The position numbers and the translations under genes are program-made. From positions 1-56,853 of the forward strand of contig CAMBVS010000021.1 in NCBI GenBank assembly GCA_945871425.1: DNA of 56,853 bases, read 5' to 3'. Each line of letters opens with the position of its first letter. Position 1 is the stretch's first letter. The notes under the pieces were generated by a model. The model was not told the DNA's origin. It saw nothing but the letters and a program-made list of their open reading frames with translations, and ran no database searches. This document shows positions 46,240 through 55,474 of this stretch, one piece after another. The stretch comes from Rhizobium sp. Q54 (lineage in GTDB: Bacteria > Pseudomonadota > Alphaproteobacteria > SHVZ01).

Positions 46240-47226
46240 ATGGCAGACGCCGTCGTCACGCCCGTCACTGAGGTCCGGCGCGCCCGGCCCAAGCCGCGCT
46301 CGCGCCTGCGAAAATTCTTCGAGCGGAAGTCGACGATCGCCTTCTTCATGGCGCTGCCGCTGATCCTCCTGATCTTCACGCTGGTGATCTACCCGGCCTT
46401 CTACGCGATCTACCTGACGACGCTGAACAAGCGGATGACGGCGACCGCCTGGATGAAGAACTGCACATATCTGCCAGACTGGATCTGCACCTACATCCCC
46501 TTCGGCAATCTGCAGTTCCTGCTGACGCGCGAAACCTTCTGGATGGTGTTCTGGCAGTCCTGCCTGTTCGCCATCACCGCCGTCATTTTCAAGGCCTTGA
46601 TCGGCTTCATAGTCTCGCACCTGGTCCACAACATCCCCGCCAAGGGCCAGCGTAAATGGCGCGGCATGCTGCTGGTGCCGTGGGTGATTCCGGCGGCGAT
46701 GAGCACGCTCGCCTGGCAATGGCTGTTCGACCCCTCCTACTCGGCCTTCAACTGGATACTGGCGCAGTTCGAGATCGAGAGGATTGCCTGGACCGGCGTC
46801 GCCCACTGGGCCCGCTTTTCGGTGATCCTGGTCAACATCTGGATCGGCGCCCCGTTCTTCATGATCATGTATCTGGCGGCGCTCAAGTCGGTCCCCGACC
46901 AGCTCTACGAGGCGGCCGAGATCGACGGCGCCAACTGGTGGCAGCGGATCTGGTTCGTGACGCTGCCGATGATGCGCAACATCATTGCGATCACGGCGCT
47001 GTTCTCGACCATCGTCACCTTCGCCAATTTCGACATCGTGCGCGTGCTGACCGCCGGCGGCCCGCTCGACAAGACGCACCTGTTCGCAACATGGTCCTTC
47101 CGGCTCGGCATCGAGGGCGGTGACATCCCGCTCGGCGCCACCGTGTCGCTCTTCATGGTGCCGATCCTGGCGGTCGCCGCCGCCTTCATCCTGCGCGACA
47201 TCACGAGGCGGGGGAACGAAGCCTGA
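46240..47226 (+). CDS. ABC transporter permease, MalF/UgpA type
   Basis: The 328-residue permease has a basic cytoplasmic N-terminus, six or so helices ([20 protein letters not shown] first), and the EAA loop [20 protein letters not shown] followed by [13 protein letters not shown]. It is the first permease of the sugar-type importer. Its stop overlaps the next ATG by one base (TGATG). An unusually polar stretch with two Cys lies between helices 1 and 2 ([18 protein letters not shown]), probably periplasmic and possibly disulfide-linked. Confidence 0.92.
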   Translation: MADAVVTPVTEVRRARPKPRSRLRKFFERKSTIAFFMALPLILLIFTLVIYPAFYAIYLTTLNKRMTATAWMKNCTYLPDWICTYIPFGNLQFLLTRETFWMVFWQSCLFAITAVIFKALIGFIVSHLVHNIPAKGQRKWRGMLLVPWVIPAAMSTLAWQWLFDPSYSAFNWILAQFEIERIAWTGVAHWARFSVILVNIWIGAPFFMIMYLAALKSVPDQLYEAAEIDGANWWQRIWFVTLPMMRNIIAITALFSTIVTFANFDIVRVLTAGGPLDKTHLFATWSFRLGIEGGDIPLGATVSLFMVPILAVAAAFILRDITRRGNEA

Positions 47227-48140
47227 TGACCAGCGTCACCGTCGACAAGGCCGGCCCGACCCGCGCCACGCCGAAATACGGCAGCATCAAACGCGACCGC
47301 GCCTGGGCCCTCCGCTGGAGCTTCGTATTCCTTACGCTGTTCGCCTTCGCCTTCTTGATCCCGCCGATCTACATGTTCATCACCTCGCTGAAGACCAGCG
47401 CGGAGATCTCGGCGGCGAAGAATCCCTGGTGGGTGTTCAACCCCACGCTCGGCAACTACATCGACCTCCTGGCCGCGCCGCAGTACCTCATCTTCTTCAA
47501 GAACTCGGCGATCGTCTCGGTGTCGGTGGTGGTGATCACCATGCTGATCGCGATCCCGGCCGCCTTCGCGCTCTCGCGCATGCGCTTCTGGGGCTCGGCG
47601 ACGCTGGCGACCGGCGTGTTCCTGACATATCTGATTCCGGAGACGCTGCTCTTTCTTCCGCTGTTCAAGATGTTCGCGGTTTTCAACGAGCTGACCGGCA
47701 TCCAGCTCCTGAACCGCTGGTGGGTGTTGCTCGTCGTCTATCCGACGCTGACCGTGCCGTTCGCCACCTGGATCATGATCGGCTATTTCGCCTCGATCCC
47801 GAAGGAGCTCGACGAGGCCGCGATCATCGACGGCGCCAGCTGGATGCAGACCCTGGTCCGCGTCTTCGTGCCGGTGGCGCTGCCCGGCATCATCGCCGCG
47901 ACCATCTTCGCCTTCACCGTCTCCTGGGCGCAGTTCCTCTACCCCTTGGCCTTCACCACCTCGATCGACCAGCTGGTGCTGCCGGTCGGCATCATCACCA
48001 CGCTGATCAAGGGCGACGTCTTCAACTGGGGGCAGATCATGACCGGCGCGCTGCTCGGCGCCGCGCCGCCGCTGATCATCTACGCCTTCCTGATGGACTA
48101 CTACATCGCCGGGCTGACCGCCGGCTCGACCAAGGGCTGA
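47226..48140 (+). CDS. ABC transporter permease, MalG/UgpE type
   Basis: The 304-residue permease has a first helix [20 protein letters not shown], the family SLKTSAEI motif and the EAA loop [20 protein letters not shown], then [16 protein letters not shown]. It is the second channel subunit of the sugar-type importer, translationally coupled to the first. The ATPase gene starts 17 bases on. Length and motifs are normal. Confidence 0.93.
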   Translation: MTSVTVDKAGPTRATPKYGSIKRDRAWALRWSFVFLTLFAFAFLIPPIYMFITSLKTSAEISAAKNPWWVFNPTLGNYIDLLAAPQYLIFFKNSAIVSVSVVVITMLIAIPAAFALSRMRFWGSATLATGVFLTYLIPETLLFLPLFKMFAVFNELTGIQLLNRWWVLLVVYPTLTVPFATWIMIGYFASIPKELDEAAIIDGASWMQTLVRVFVPVALPGIIAATIFAFTVSWAQFLYPLAFTTSIDQLVLPVGIITTLIKGDVFNWGQIMTGALLGAAPPLIIYAFLMDYYIAGLTAGSTKG

Positions 48141-48157
48141 AGGGGATCGAAGCACAT

Positions 48158-49258
48158 ATGGCCGACGTATCCATCCGCAAGGTCTTCAAGCGCTACGACA
48201 GTGTCGAGGCGGTGCGCGGCATCGACCTCGAGATCAAGGACCACGAATTCGTCGTGCTGGTCGGCCCGTCCGGCTGCGGCAAGTCGACGACGCTCAGGAT
48301 GATCGCTGGCCTGGAGGAGATCACCGCGGGCGAGATCGCCATCGACGACATCGTCGTCAACGACGTGCCGCCGAAGGACCGGGACATCGCCATGGTGTTC
48401 CAGAACTACGCCCTTTATCCGCATATGACGGTCGCGGAGAACATGTCGTTCGGGCTTCGCCTCAAGCGCTTTCCCAAGCCCGAGATCAAGGCGCGCGTCG
48501 ACGAGGCCGCGCGCATCCTCGACATCACCGAGCTGCTCGACCGCAAGCCCAAGGCGCTCTCCGGCGGCCAGCGCCAGCGCGTCGCCATGGGCCGTGCCAT
48601 CGTGCGTCACCCGAAGGTCTTCCTTTTCGATGAGCCGCTCTCCAATCTCGATGCCAAGCTCCGCGTGCAGATGCGCACCGAGATCAAGCGCGTGCACCAG
48701 AAGGTGAAAACGACCACGGTCTACGTGACCCACGACCAGGTCGAGGCGATGACGCTCGCCGACCGGGTGGTCGTGATGAATCACGGCGTGATCGAACAGG
48801 TGGGACCGCCGAACGAGCTCTATCACGCGCCATTGACAAAGTTCGTCGCCGGATTCATCGGCTCGCCGGCGATGAACTTCATCCCCTGCAAGCTCGAGGA
48901 CGCCGGTGACGGCCTCCGCGTCCGGCTCACCGGCGACTACGCCTTTCCGGTGCCCCAGGCCCGGGTGGCGCGGTATCGCCCGCATTTGGCGAGCCCGAAC
49001 CTTTTGTTCGGCGTCCGCCCCGAACACGTCGCCGAGTCGCGGCCGCATGCCGAGCCAGGCATCCATCCTTTCGAGGTCGGCCTCGACGTCACCGAGCCGA
49101 TGGGCATGGAGACCCTGGTGTACTTCAAGGTCAATGGCGCCGAAGTCTGTGGCCGGGTCAGCCCCACCGCCGGCGCGGCGGACAATGCCCGCATGAGGCT
49201 CGCCATCGACATGAACAATATGCATCTGATCGACGACGCGACGGGGATGGTCTTGTGA
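48158..49258 (+). CDS. ABC transporter ATP-binding protein, MalK/UgpC type
   Basis: The ATG at 48158 follows AAGGGGAT. The 366-residue ATPase shows Walker [12 protein letters not shown]-loop [14 protein letters not shown], signature [14 protein letters not shown], Walker [16 protein letters not shown] and switch His in [12 protein letters not shown]. The C-terminal third is the OB/TOBE regulatory domain ([13 protein letters not shown]). It powers the sugar-type importer and ends its operon. Confidence 0.94.
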   Translation: MADVSIRKVFKRYDSVEAVRGIDLEIKDHEFVVLVGPSGCGKSTTLRMIAGLEEITAGEIAIDDIVVNDVPPKDRDIAMVFQNYALYPHMTVAENMSFGLRLKRFPKPEIKARVDEAARILDITELLDRKPKALSGGQRQRVAMGRAIVRHPKVFLFDEPLSNLDAKLRVQMRTEIKRVHQKVKTTTVYVTHDQVEAMTLADRVVVMNHGVIEQVGPPNELYHAPLTKFVAGFIGSPAMNFIPCKLEDAGDGLRVRLTGDYAFPVPQARVARYRPHLASPNLLFGVRPEHVAESRPHAEPGIHPFEVGLDVTEPMGMETLVYFKVNGAEVCGRVSPTAGAADNARMRLAIDMNNMHLIDDATGMVL

Positions 49259-49286
49259 GCGCAGCGCCGGCGCCTGATGATCGCCT

Positions 49287-49442
49287 CTACTGCCGGCTGG
49301 CGGCGTAGTACTCGACCCGGCGTTCGAGATAGCCCAGGTCCTCGGCGATAGCCACTCGGTCGCGCGGCTCAAGCCCCTGCCAACGCCCACGGCGATGCCG
49401 TGGACGGCCGAGTTCGCGAGCCCGGGCGCCGGCGGCTCGCGG
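49287..49442 (-). other. Possible gene remnant between transporter and acetyltransferase
   Basis: A minus-strand frame of about 51 codons ends at a TAG (49287-49289) and continues in frame after the stop of the acetyltransferase gene. Its last part (VAIAEDLGYLERRVEYYAAS) is protein-like, but no ATG and no ribosome site are visible. It may be a decayed C-terminus or chance. Confidence 0.25.
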
Positions 49443-50201
49443 TTACCAGGCGAACTCGATCAGCTGGTGCTCGCTGCGGAAGCCGGCGCTTTCGAGACAG
49501 TTCTGCGAGGCGCGGTTCTCGACGTTGCAGCCCGCGATCGGCCGCTTGCCTGTGGTGAGGCAGAGATGCACCAGGTGCTGGACGATATACCGGCCGAGCC
49601 CCTGCCTCCGTTGGCCGGGCGCCACCATCATGCCGACGTCGTAAGCTTTGTGAACGGGCGTGACCCGCTGCAGCAGCCCGCACCCGGCAAGGCCCGTCCC
49701 GGTTTCGTAGAGGAACAGCTGCCCGGCACGGACATAGGCAATCGCTTCGGCATCTTCGCCGAAGAACCCGTCATTGGCAGCCATGACGGCTGGCACGTCC
49801 CGTTCATCCGCGGCACGGACCTGGATCGCCGGATCCGGCGTGAAGCCGGGATCGACGATCCTCCTGTAGAGCAGGCCCGTCGTCTTGGCCTGTGCTGCGC
49901 GGCGGCTGCAGACGGCATGCAGCGGTTCGTCGAAGGACTTGCAGAGGGCTCGGCGGATGCCCGTTTGCTCGACAAGGCGGTCGAACAGATCACCTCCAGC
50001 CGCGTGGAACTCGACCAGCGTGGAAGCGCCGTCGGTGATGAAGTAGCCGAGAACCTCACCCGCCCGCACGAGCAGGAATGGCCGCCCCCGGCGGCTCAGC
50101 CGTTCGCAGTGGAACTCCTGCGGCTCGGGAAGGGACGCAAGATAGATCGCGCGCCAGTCGCGGAGATCGGCGAACGTCGCCGGAACGACGCTGAACGTCA
50201 A
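49443..50201 (-). CDS. GNAT-family acetyltransferase, TTG start
   Basis: The C-terminal domain (about residues 130-252) is a GNAT fold: IQVRAADERDVPAVMAANDG, HKAYDVGMMVAPGQRRQGLG with the acetyl-CoA loop, RYIVQHLVHLC and ENRASQNCLESAGFRSEHQL. The N-terminal half resembles a degenerate GNAT domain. The frame first becomes usable at a TTG (50199-50201) overlapping the glcF stop as TTGA, which fits coupling; no ATG occurs before residue 150 or so. It is the last gene of the glc operon. Substrate unknown. Confidence 0.75.
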   Translation of the reverse strand: MTFSVVPATFADLRDWRAIYLASLPEPQEFHCERLSRRGRPFLLVRAGEVLGYFITDGASTLVEFHAAGGDLFDRLVEQTGIRRALCKSFDEPLHAVCSRRAAQAKTTGLLYRRIVDPGFTPDPAIQVRAADERDVPAVMAANDGFFGEDAEAIAYVRAGQLFLYETGTGLAGCGLLQRVTPVHKAYDVGMMVAPGQRRQGLGRYIVQHLVHLCLTTGKRPIAGCNVENRASQNCLESAGFRSEHQLIEFAW

Positions 50202-51469
50202 AGCCCGGCCGGCTTCGGCCCGCCGGTTGCCCAGTCCAGCAGCTCGACCGTGTGCACGGCCGGGAGGTGCGCGTGCTGGGCGATCTGGGTGAGGCAGCCG
50301 ATGTTGCCGGCGGCGACCAGGTCGGCCTTCGTCGCTTCCAGATATCCCGCCTTGCGCTTGCCGAGCGCGGTTGCGAGCTCCGGCTGCAGCATGTTGTAGG
50401 TGCCGGCCGAGCCGCAGCAGAGATGCGCCTCGCCTGGCTCGACCACGGCGAAGCCGGCCCGCGTCAGCAGCGTCTTCGGCTCGGTCCTGATCTTCTGGCC
50501 GTGCTGCAGCGAGCAGGCCGAGTGATAGGCGACGGTGAGGCCCTTGGGGGTGCCCTGGGGCAGGTCTAGCTTGCCCAGCACTTCCGTCACGTCCTTCGAC
50601 AGCGCCGAGACCCTGGCCGCCTTCTCGGCCCAGGCCGGGTCGGTGCGCAGCATGTGGCCGTAATCCTTCAGCGTGGTGCCGCAGCCCGACGCATTGACCA
50701 CGATGGCGTCGAGATCGGGGACCGCGAGCCAGGCGTCGATGTTCGCCTTGGCCTGGTCGAGCGCCTGGTGCTCCTGGCCCATGTGATGGACCAGGGCGCC
50801 GCAGCAGCCGGCACCGCGGGCGACCACGACCTCGCAGCCGAGGCGGGTCAGGAGCCGCACCGTCGACTCGTTGATGCTGGGCGCCAGCACCTGCTGGGCG
50901 CAGCCGGAGAGCAGCGCGACCCGCATCTTGCGCACGCCCTCCGCTGGGAAGACCTGGGGTGAGTCGACGGCGGCCGGCGGGGCCGGCGCGCTGGGCGCCA
51001 GCTTCAGCATGGCGCCGAGCCGGCCCGGCAGCAGGGCCGCGAAGGGCCTTGCGATCGCCGCGCCGATGAGAGCGAGGCGGAAGCGGCCGGGATAGGGGAG
51101 GATCGCCGCCAGCAGCCGGCGCAGAACGCGGTCGAAGAACGGCCGGGTCCAGGTCTTCTCGATGCGGATGCGCGCCTGGTCGACCAGGTGCATGTAGTGG
51201 ACGCCCGACGGGCAGGTGGTCATGCAAGAGAGGCAGGAGAGGCAGCGGTCGATGTGCTTGGCGACCTTGGCCGTGGCCGGCCGGTCGTTCTCCAGCATGT
51301 CCTTGATCAGGTAGATGCGCCCGCGCGGGGAATCCAGCTCGTCGCCGAGCAGCACATAGGTCGGGCATGTCGCCGTGCAGAAGCCGCAATGGACGCAGGC
51401 GCGCAGGATCTTCTCCGCGACCTGCAGGTCGGGATCGGCGAGCTGCGCGAGCGTGAAATTGGTTTGCAT
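50198..51469 (-). CDS. glcF: Glycolate oxidase iron-sulfur subunit GlcF
   Basis: The 423-residue protein has two [4Fe-4S] motifs, CVHCGFCTATCP and CLSCLSCMTTCP, in the first 110 residues, then two CCG domains (GAGCCGALVHHMG and LCCGSAGTYNML) typical of GlcF and related electron-transfer subunits. With GlcD and GlcE it oxidises glycolate to glyoxylate at the membrane. The start ATG overlaps the glcE stop by one base (TGATG). Confidence 0.95.
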   Translation of the reverse strand: MQTNFTLAQLADPDLQVAEKILRACVHCGFCTATCPTYVLLGDELDSPRGRIYLIKDMLENDRPATAKVAKHIDRCLSCLSCMTTCPSGVHYMHLVDQARIRIEKTWTRPFFDRVLRRLLAAILPYPGRFRLALIGAAIARPFAALLPGRLGAMLKLAPSAPAPPAAVDSPQVFPAEGVRKMRVALLSGCAQQVLAPSINESTVRLLTRLGCEVVVARGAGCCGALVHHMGQEHQALDQAKANIDAWLAVPDLDAIVVNASGCGTTLKDYGHMLRTDPAWAEKAARVSALSKDVTEVLGKLDLPQGTPKGLTVAYHSACSLQHGQKIRTEPKTLLTRAGFAVVEPGEAHLCCGSAGTYNMLQPELATALGKRKAGYLEATKADLVAAGNIGCLTQIAQHAHLPAVHTVELLDWATGGPKPAGL

Positions 51470-52659
51470 CAGTCCATGCGGCCGGGATTGAGGATGCCCT
51501 TGGGATCGAAGCTCTCCTTCACCCGCTTCGCCAGCGCCGCCAGCGCCGTCGGCTGCGGATGGAAGACCGGCGCGACGGCGCGCAAGCCCGCCTCGGCGCG
51601 GATCAGCGTCGCGTGCCCGCCCCCGAGGGCGTTCCGGATCGCCGTGGCGTCGATCGCAGGCGGGACGGCGAGCCAGACCAGGCCGCCGCCCCAATCGTAG
51701 AACCATTCGGCCCCGGCCGACCGGGCGATCCGGGCGACGGCCTGCGGGCCTTCCGTCGGCGCGACGGAGAGGCGCCAGAGTGGGCGCGCGTCGCCGGCGA
51801 AGGGGCGTACGTCGCGGATCTCGTGCCAGAGCTTCGCCGAGTTCATGCCGTGCAGTTCTTCGGTCGCTCCGAAGCCCGCCAGCTCGGCGCGCAGCGCCTT
51901 GCAGCGGTGCTCGGCCGAAGGGGCGGGACCCTCGACCCGGACCGCGGTCACGCCGGCCCCGGCACTGGCGACATAGGCGACGCTGGACCGCCGGGCGATC
52001 GCCGCCGGCAGATGGGCCGCCGCGACGACCTCGTGCGGGCTTCCCAGTGCCGCCGACATCGCCTCGACGGCGCGCGCGTCGGCGAGGCCGAAGACGAGCA
52101 CGGTGCGGGTCTTCTCCGGTGCCGGCATCACCTTGAACGTCACCTCGGTCATCGCCGCCAGCGTGCCGTAGGACCCGCAGATCAGCTTGCTCAGGTCATA
52201 GCCGGTGACGTTCTTCACCACGCGGCCGCCGGACTTGAAGATCTCTCCCTCGCCGTTCACCGCCTTGAAGCCCAGCAGGTGGTCGCGGGCGGCGCCATGG
52301 CGGAGCCGGCCGGGGCCGGCGAGGTTGGCGGCGAAGACCCCGCCGATGCTGGCACCGCCTTCGGCGCCGCCATAGAGAGGCCCCATGTCCATCGGCTCGA
52401 AGGCGAGGCGCTGGCTCTTCTCGGCGAGCATCCGTTCGATCTCGGCCAGCGGCGTCCCGGCGAGGGCGGTCATCACCAGCTCGTCCGGCTCGTAGAGGGT
52501 GACGCCGGCGAGGCCGGAGAGATCCAGCGTCGCCGCCGCCTGCACCGGCCGGCCGAGGCCGCGCTTGGTGCCGCGACCGACCAGCTCGAGCGGCGTGCCG
52601 GCGGCTGCGGCGTCGGCCACCATCTGGCGGACGTCGTCGGCGTCGCGGGGACTGGTCAT
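51469..52659 (-). CDS. glcE: Glycolate oxidase FAD-binding subunit GlcE
   Basis: The 396-residue protein carries a PCMH-type FAD domain: ELVGRGTKRGLGRP, TALAGTPLAEIERML, GGASIGGVFAANLAGPGRLR and GGRVVKNVTGYDLSKLICGS with YGTLAAMTEVTF. It is shorter than GlcD and ends FDPKGILNPGRMD, as GlcE proteins do. It is a partner flavin subunit in glycolate dehydrogenase. Start ATG at 52657-52659 overlaps the glcD stop by one base. Confidence 0.95.
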   Translation of the reverse strand: MTSPRDADDVRQMVADAAAAGTPLELVGRGTKRGLGRPVQAAATLDLSGLAGVTLYEPDELVMTALAGTPLAEIERMLAEKSQRLAFEPMDMGPLYGGAEGGASIGGVFAANLAGPGRLRHGAARDHLLGFKAVNGEGEIFKSGGRVVKNVTGYDLSKLICGSYGTLAAMTEVTFKVMPAPEKTRTVLVFGLADARAVEAMSAALGSPHEVVAAAHLPAAIARRSSVAYVASAGAGVTAVRVEGPAPSAEHRCKALRAELAGFGATEELHGMNSAKLWHEIRDVRPFAGDARPLWRLSVAPTEGPQAVARIARSAGAEWFYDWGGGLVWLAVPPAIDATAIRNALGGGHATLIRAEAGLRAVAPVFHPQPTALAALAKRVKESFDPKGILNPGRMD

Positions 52660-54152
52660 CAGAACCGCGGCAGGTCGGGGAAGGGGAGTTGCCCCTTGGA
52701 GACGACCATGCGCCCCATCTCGGCGCAGCGGTGCAGGACGGGGAAGACCTTGCCGGGATTCAGCAGGGATTCCGGATCGAAGGCGCATTTGATCCGGAGC
52801 TGCTGGGCAAGGTCGATGTCGTCGAACATCGTCTCCATTAGGTCGCGCTTCTCGATGCCGACGCCGTGCTCGCCGGTCAAGACGCCGCCGACTTCGACAC
52901 AGAGGCGCAGGATGTCGGCGCCGAATTTTTCCGCCCGCTCGAGTTCGTCGGACTTGTTGGCGTCGAACAGGATCAGCGGATGCAGGTTGCCGTCGCCGGC
53001 ATGAAAGACATTGCAGAAGCGGAGCCGATGCTTCTCGGACAGCAGGCGCATGCGCGCCAGGACCTCAGGCAGCTTCTTCCGCGGGATGGTGCCGTCCATG
53101 CACATGTAGTCGGGCGTGATGCGGCCGACGGCGGGGAAGGCCGACTTGCGCCCGGCCCAGAAGAGGACGCGCTCCTCCTCGCTCTCGCTGATGCGGAGCA
53201 TCATCGATTGGCGGGCTCGCGCGATCTCCGCGACCCGTTCGATCAGGTGGTCGACCTCCACCTTCGGCCCGTCCAGCTCGACGATCAGCAGCGCCTCGAC
53301 GTCCAGGGGGTACCCGGCATGGACGAAGTCTTCGGTCGCATGGATCGCCGGCTTGTCCATCATCTCCATGCCGCCCGGGATGATGCCGGCGGCGATGATC
53401 GCGGCGACGCAGTCGCCGGCAGCCTCGTTGGAGGGGAAGCCGATCAGCAGCGCACGGGCCGTCGACGGCTTCTTCAGGATGCGCACCGTCACCTCGGTGA
53501 CGACGCCGAGCAGCCCCTCGGAGCCGATCATCAGGCCGAGCAGGTCGTAGCCTTCGGAATCCAGGTGCTTGCCGCCGAGGCGGATGACCTCGCCGGTCAC
53601 CAGCACCATCTCGATGCCGAGCACGTTGTTGGTGGTGAGACCGTATTTGAGCGAATGCACGCCGCCGGAATTCTCGGCGACGTTGCCGCCGATGGTGCAG
53701 GCGATCTGGCTGGAGGGGTCGGGAGCGTAGTAGAAGCCGGAGGAGGCCACGGCGGTCGAGATGCCGAGGTTGGTGACGCCCGGCTGCGCCGTCACCGTGC
53801 GGTTGGCGAAGTCGATGTCGAGGATCTTGTTGAACTTGCCGAGGCCCAGCAGCACGCCGTCGGCGAGCGGCAGCGCGCCGCCCGAAAGTGATGTGCCGGC
53901 CCCCCGCGGCACGACGCGGACCTTGTTGTCGTGGCAATAGCGGAGGATGCGGGACACCTGCTCGGTGGTCGACGGCAGCACGGCGACCATCGGCAGCTGG
54001 CGATAGACCGAAAGGGCGTCGCACTCATAGGCCCGCAGCTCCTCCTCGGCGTCGATGACGCCTTCGCCCGGCACGATCTCGCGGAGCGCCGCCACGATCT
54101 CGCGGCGGCGGGCGAGGACGCTCTGGTCAGGTGCCGGCATTCTCAAAGCCAT
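52659..54152 (-). CDS. glcD: Glycolate oxidase catalytic FAD subunit GlcD
   Basis: The 497-residue flavoenzyme shows the PCMH FAD domain (VVPRGAGTSLSGGALPLADG, TIGGNVAENSGGVHSLKYG, LMIGSEGLLGVVTEVT) and the FAD_oxidase_C domain with NVFHAGDGNLHPLILFD and GGVLTGEHGVGIEKRDLM, whose His residues form the substrate site. Ends FDPESLLNPGKVFP. It is first of the glcDEF operon and dehydrogenates glycolate or a similar 2-hydroxyacid. D-lactate dehydrogenase is the closest alternative, but the glcE/glcF neighbours decide for glycolate. Confidence 0.95.
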   Translation of the reverse strand: MALRMPAPDQSVLARRREIVAALREIVPGEGVIDAEEELRAYECDALSVYRQLPMVAVLPSTTEQVSRILRYCHDNKVRVVPRGAGTSLSGGALPLADGVLLGLGKFNKILDIDFANRTVTAQPGVTNLGISTAVASSGFYYAPDPSSQIACTIGGNVAENSGGVHSLKYGLTTNNVLGIEMVLVTGEVIRLGGKHLDSEGYDLLGLMIGSEGLLGVVTEVTVRILKKPSTARALLIGFPSNEAAGDCVAAIIAAGIIPGGMEMMDKPAIHATEDFVHAGYPLDVEALLIVELDGPKVEVDHLIERVAEIARARQSMMLRISESEEERVLFWAGRKSAFPAVGRITPDYMCMDGTIPRKKLPEVLARMRLLSEKHRLRFCNVFHAGDGNLHPLILFDANKSDELERAEKFGADILRLCVEVGGVLTGEHGVGIEKRDLMETMFDDIDLAQQLRIKCAFDPESLLNPGKVFPVLHRCAEMGRMVVSKGQLPFPDLPRF

Positions 54153-54320
54153 GGGGTGATCCTCGAAAGCATGCGCATGAATGTCAAATGGGCCGCCCGG
54201 CGGCCGAAACCCGGGGAACCGTCCCGCCCGCTGGGGATTTGCCCGTCGGGTCCATCGGGCCTAGACTACCGTCTGGCGAGAAGCCGCGCCCGATCCAGGT
54301 GATCCAGAAGGGGACAGACA

Positions 54321-54620
54321 ATGGCCGAAATCAATCCGACTGCCACGGCGGCGCTGCCGCAGGCCAACCAGCCCGCGCCGCGCCCGGCTGCGGCCAAGAC
54401 CCAGTCGACCGAGACGAAGTCCGGCGATTCGCCGAGCATCCGGATCGACCCCGGTCTGCTCGCCCGGATTGCCGAGGACAGCGCGCTGCAGGGCTTGGAC
54501 CAGAATCTCGATGCGGATGGTGCGCGCTCGCTGGCTCAGGAGACGCAGCAGCAGCTCGCCTCGCAGACGCTCAGCATCGCCAATCAGTCGCCGCAGACGC
54601 TGCAGGATCTCTTCCGCTAG
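54321..54620 (+). CDS. Small protein with flagellin-like C-terminal tail
   Basis: The 99-residue protein has a Pro/Ala/Thr-rich, probably disordered first half and a helical second half (RSLAQETQQQLASQTLSIAN, then QSPQTLQDLFR). The end strongly recalls the D0 tail of flagellins (pattern ALxxANQxPQxLLxLLR). The rest of flagellin is absent. A GGGGA lies about 10 bases before the ATG. It stands alone, divergent from glcD. It could be a small flagellar or secretion-related protein, or just share a helix pattern. No known family name comes to mind. Confidence 0.6.
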   Translation: MAEINPTATAALPQANQPAPRPAAAKTQSTETKSGDSPSIRIDPGLLARIAEDSALQGLDQNLDADGARSLAQETQQQLASQTLSIANQSPQTLQDLFR

Positions 54621-54747
54621 ACGTCTCGTCGCGAATCCTGCCCCGGCGGCATCGGAAAAGGCTCGGTGGCCGGGCAAGCGTTGCTCGCACGCGCCAGGAC
54701 CGGACCTAGGCCGTCCTACTTGAAATCGATGAGGTCACGAAGATCAC

Positions 54748-54772
54748 AGCGGAAGGGCTTGGCCCGTCCGCT
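54748..54772 (-). terminator. Hairpin after rpmJ
   Basis: AGCGGAAGGGC / GCCCGTCCGCT forms an 11-bp stem with one mismatch and a 3-base loop, 8 bases past the rpmJ stop in its direction of reading. No U-run follows, so terminator function is uncertain. Confidence 0.35.
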
Positions 54773-54780
54773 GTCGGCCG

Positions 54781-54906
54781 TCAGCCCTGGCGGGCCTTGA
54801 AGCGAGGGTTCGTCTTGTTGATGACGTACACCCGGCCCTTGCGGCGGACGATGCGGCAGTTCTTGTGCCGGCCCTTCATGGACTTGAGCGAATTCACGAC
54901 TTTCAT
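54781..54906 (-). CDS. rpmJ: Ribosomal protein L36 (41 residues, zinc-ligand-poor form)
   Basis: A minus-strand ATG at 54904-54906 opens 41 codons: [20 protein letters not shown], then [19 protein letters not shown] with a final Gly. This is bacterial L36 of the length seen in alphaproteobacteria. Only one Cys remains, so the classical zinc site is absent. It is a small 50S protein near the L6/23S contact. It is a single-gene unit facing the flagellin-tail gene. Confidence 0.95.
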   Translation of the reverse strand: MKVVNSLKSMKGRHKNCRIVRRKGRVYVINKTNPRFKARQG

Positions 54907-54978
54907 GGCGAACCCCAAGGAAACAGGCGTCGGACCATAGGGATGTCGCCCCGGGTTGTCAACGCGCCCCGCCCCTTT

Positions 54979-55072
54979 TGAGCTGAGCCCCAGAAACTGA
55001 TCCGGGAATGGGTAGAGTCCGTCTTAGGGAAGGAGACGGACGAGGAAGCGCCGCCGGTTCACGGCAGAGCAG
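54979..55072 (+). mobile_element. Left-end remnant of an IS3-family element
   Basis: Starts with TGAGCTGAGCCCC (54979), a typical IS3 terminal repeat, and reads on to a frame encoding RKRRRFTAEQ (55042-55072), the usual N-terminus of IS3 OrfA. The expected start codon is damaged (GACGAGG where GACATGAGG would fit). The match ends abruptly at an IS256 remnant, so only the tip survives. Confidence 0.55.
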
Positions 55073-55387
55073 GCCAGCGCGTGCCAAGCTCACCGCTCTC
55101 ATGGACGGGGCGAGACCGATGTCCTCGCCTGCATGGGTTTTCCCGCTCAGCACCGCGCCAAGTTCCACCCCACCAACCCGCTGGAGTGGCTCAACGATGA
55201 GATCAAACGACGCAGCGAGGTCGTCGGCATCTTCCCCGGCGAGGCCGCCGTCATCCGTCTGATCGGCGTCCTGCTCCTTGAACAGAATAACAAATGGGCC
55301 GTCCAGAGATCCCGCTACTTGAGCCTGGAAACCATCGTTCCGCTCAGCGATGATCCCATCGTCGGTCTGCCGGCCGTGGCAGCCTGA
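55073..55387 (+). pseudogene. IS256-family transposase remnant, truncated and frameshifted
   Basis: The C-terminal part reads DVLACMGFPAQHRAKFHPTN, then PLEWLNDEIKRRSEVVGIFP, AAVIRLIGVLLLEQNNKWAV and ends GLPAVAA-stop (55385-55387), the usual end of Mutator/IS256 transposases. Just upstream, RPARAKLTALMDGA is the expected preceding stretch but lies in another frame; loss of one G near 55112 (GCGAG where GCGGAG is expected) explains it. The catalytic DDE region and 5' end are missing, so it is dead. It joins directly to the IS3 scar. Confidence 0.85.
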
Positions 55388-55474
55388 TCGAGCAGCCGAC
55401 GCTGCCCCGGAGCAACGCTCCGGCACCACGCCGTGGGGCACGATCGCTGCGTATGATATTAACTGGAGACTAAG

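Noticed and set aside
44692..47079. 795-codon open frame on the minus strand
   Set aside because: Shadow of the sugar-type binding protein and permease genes, with no recognisable domain.
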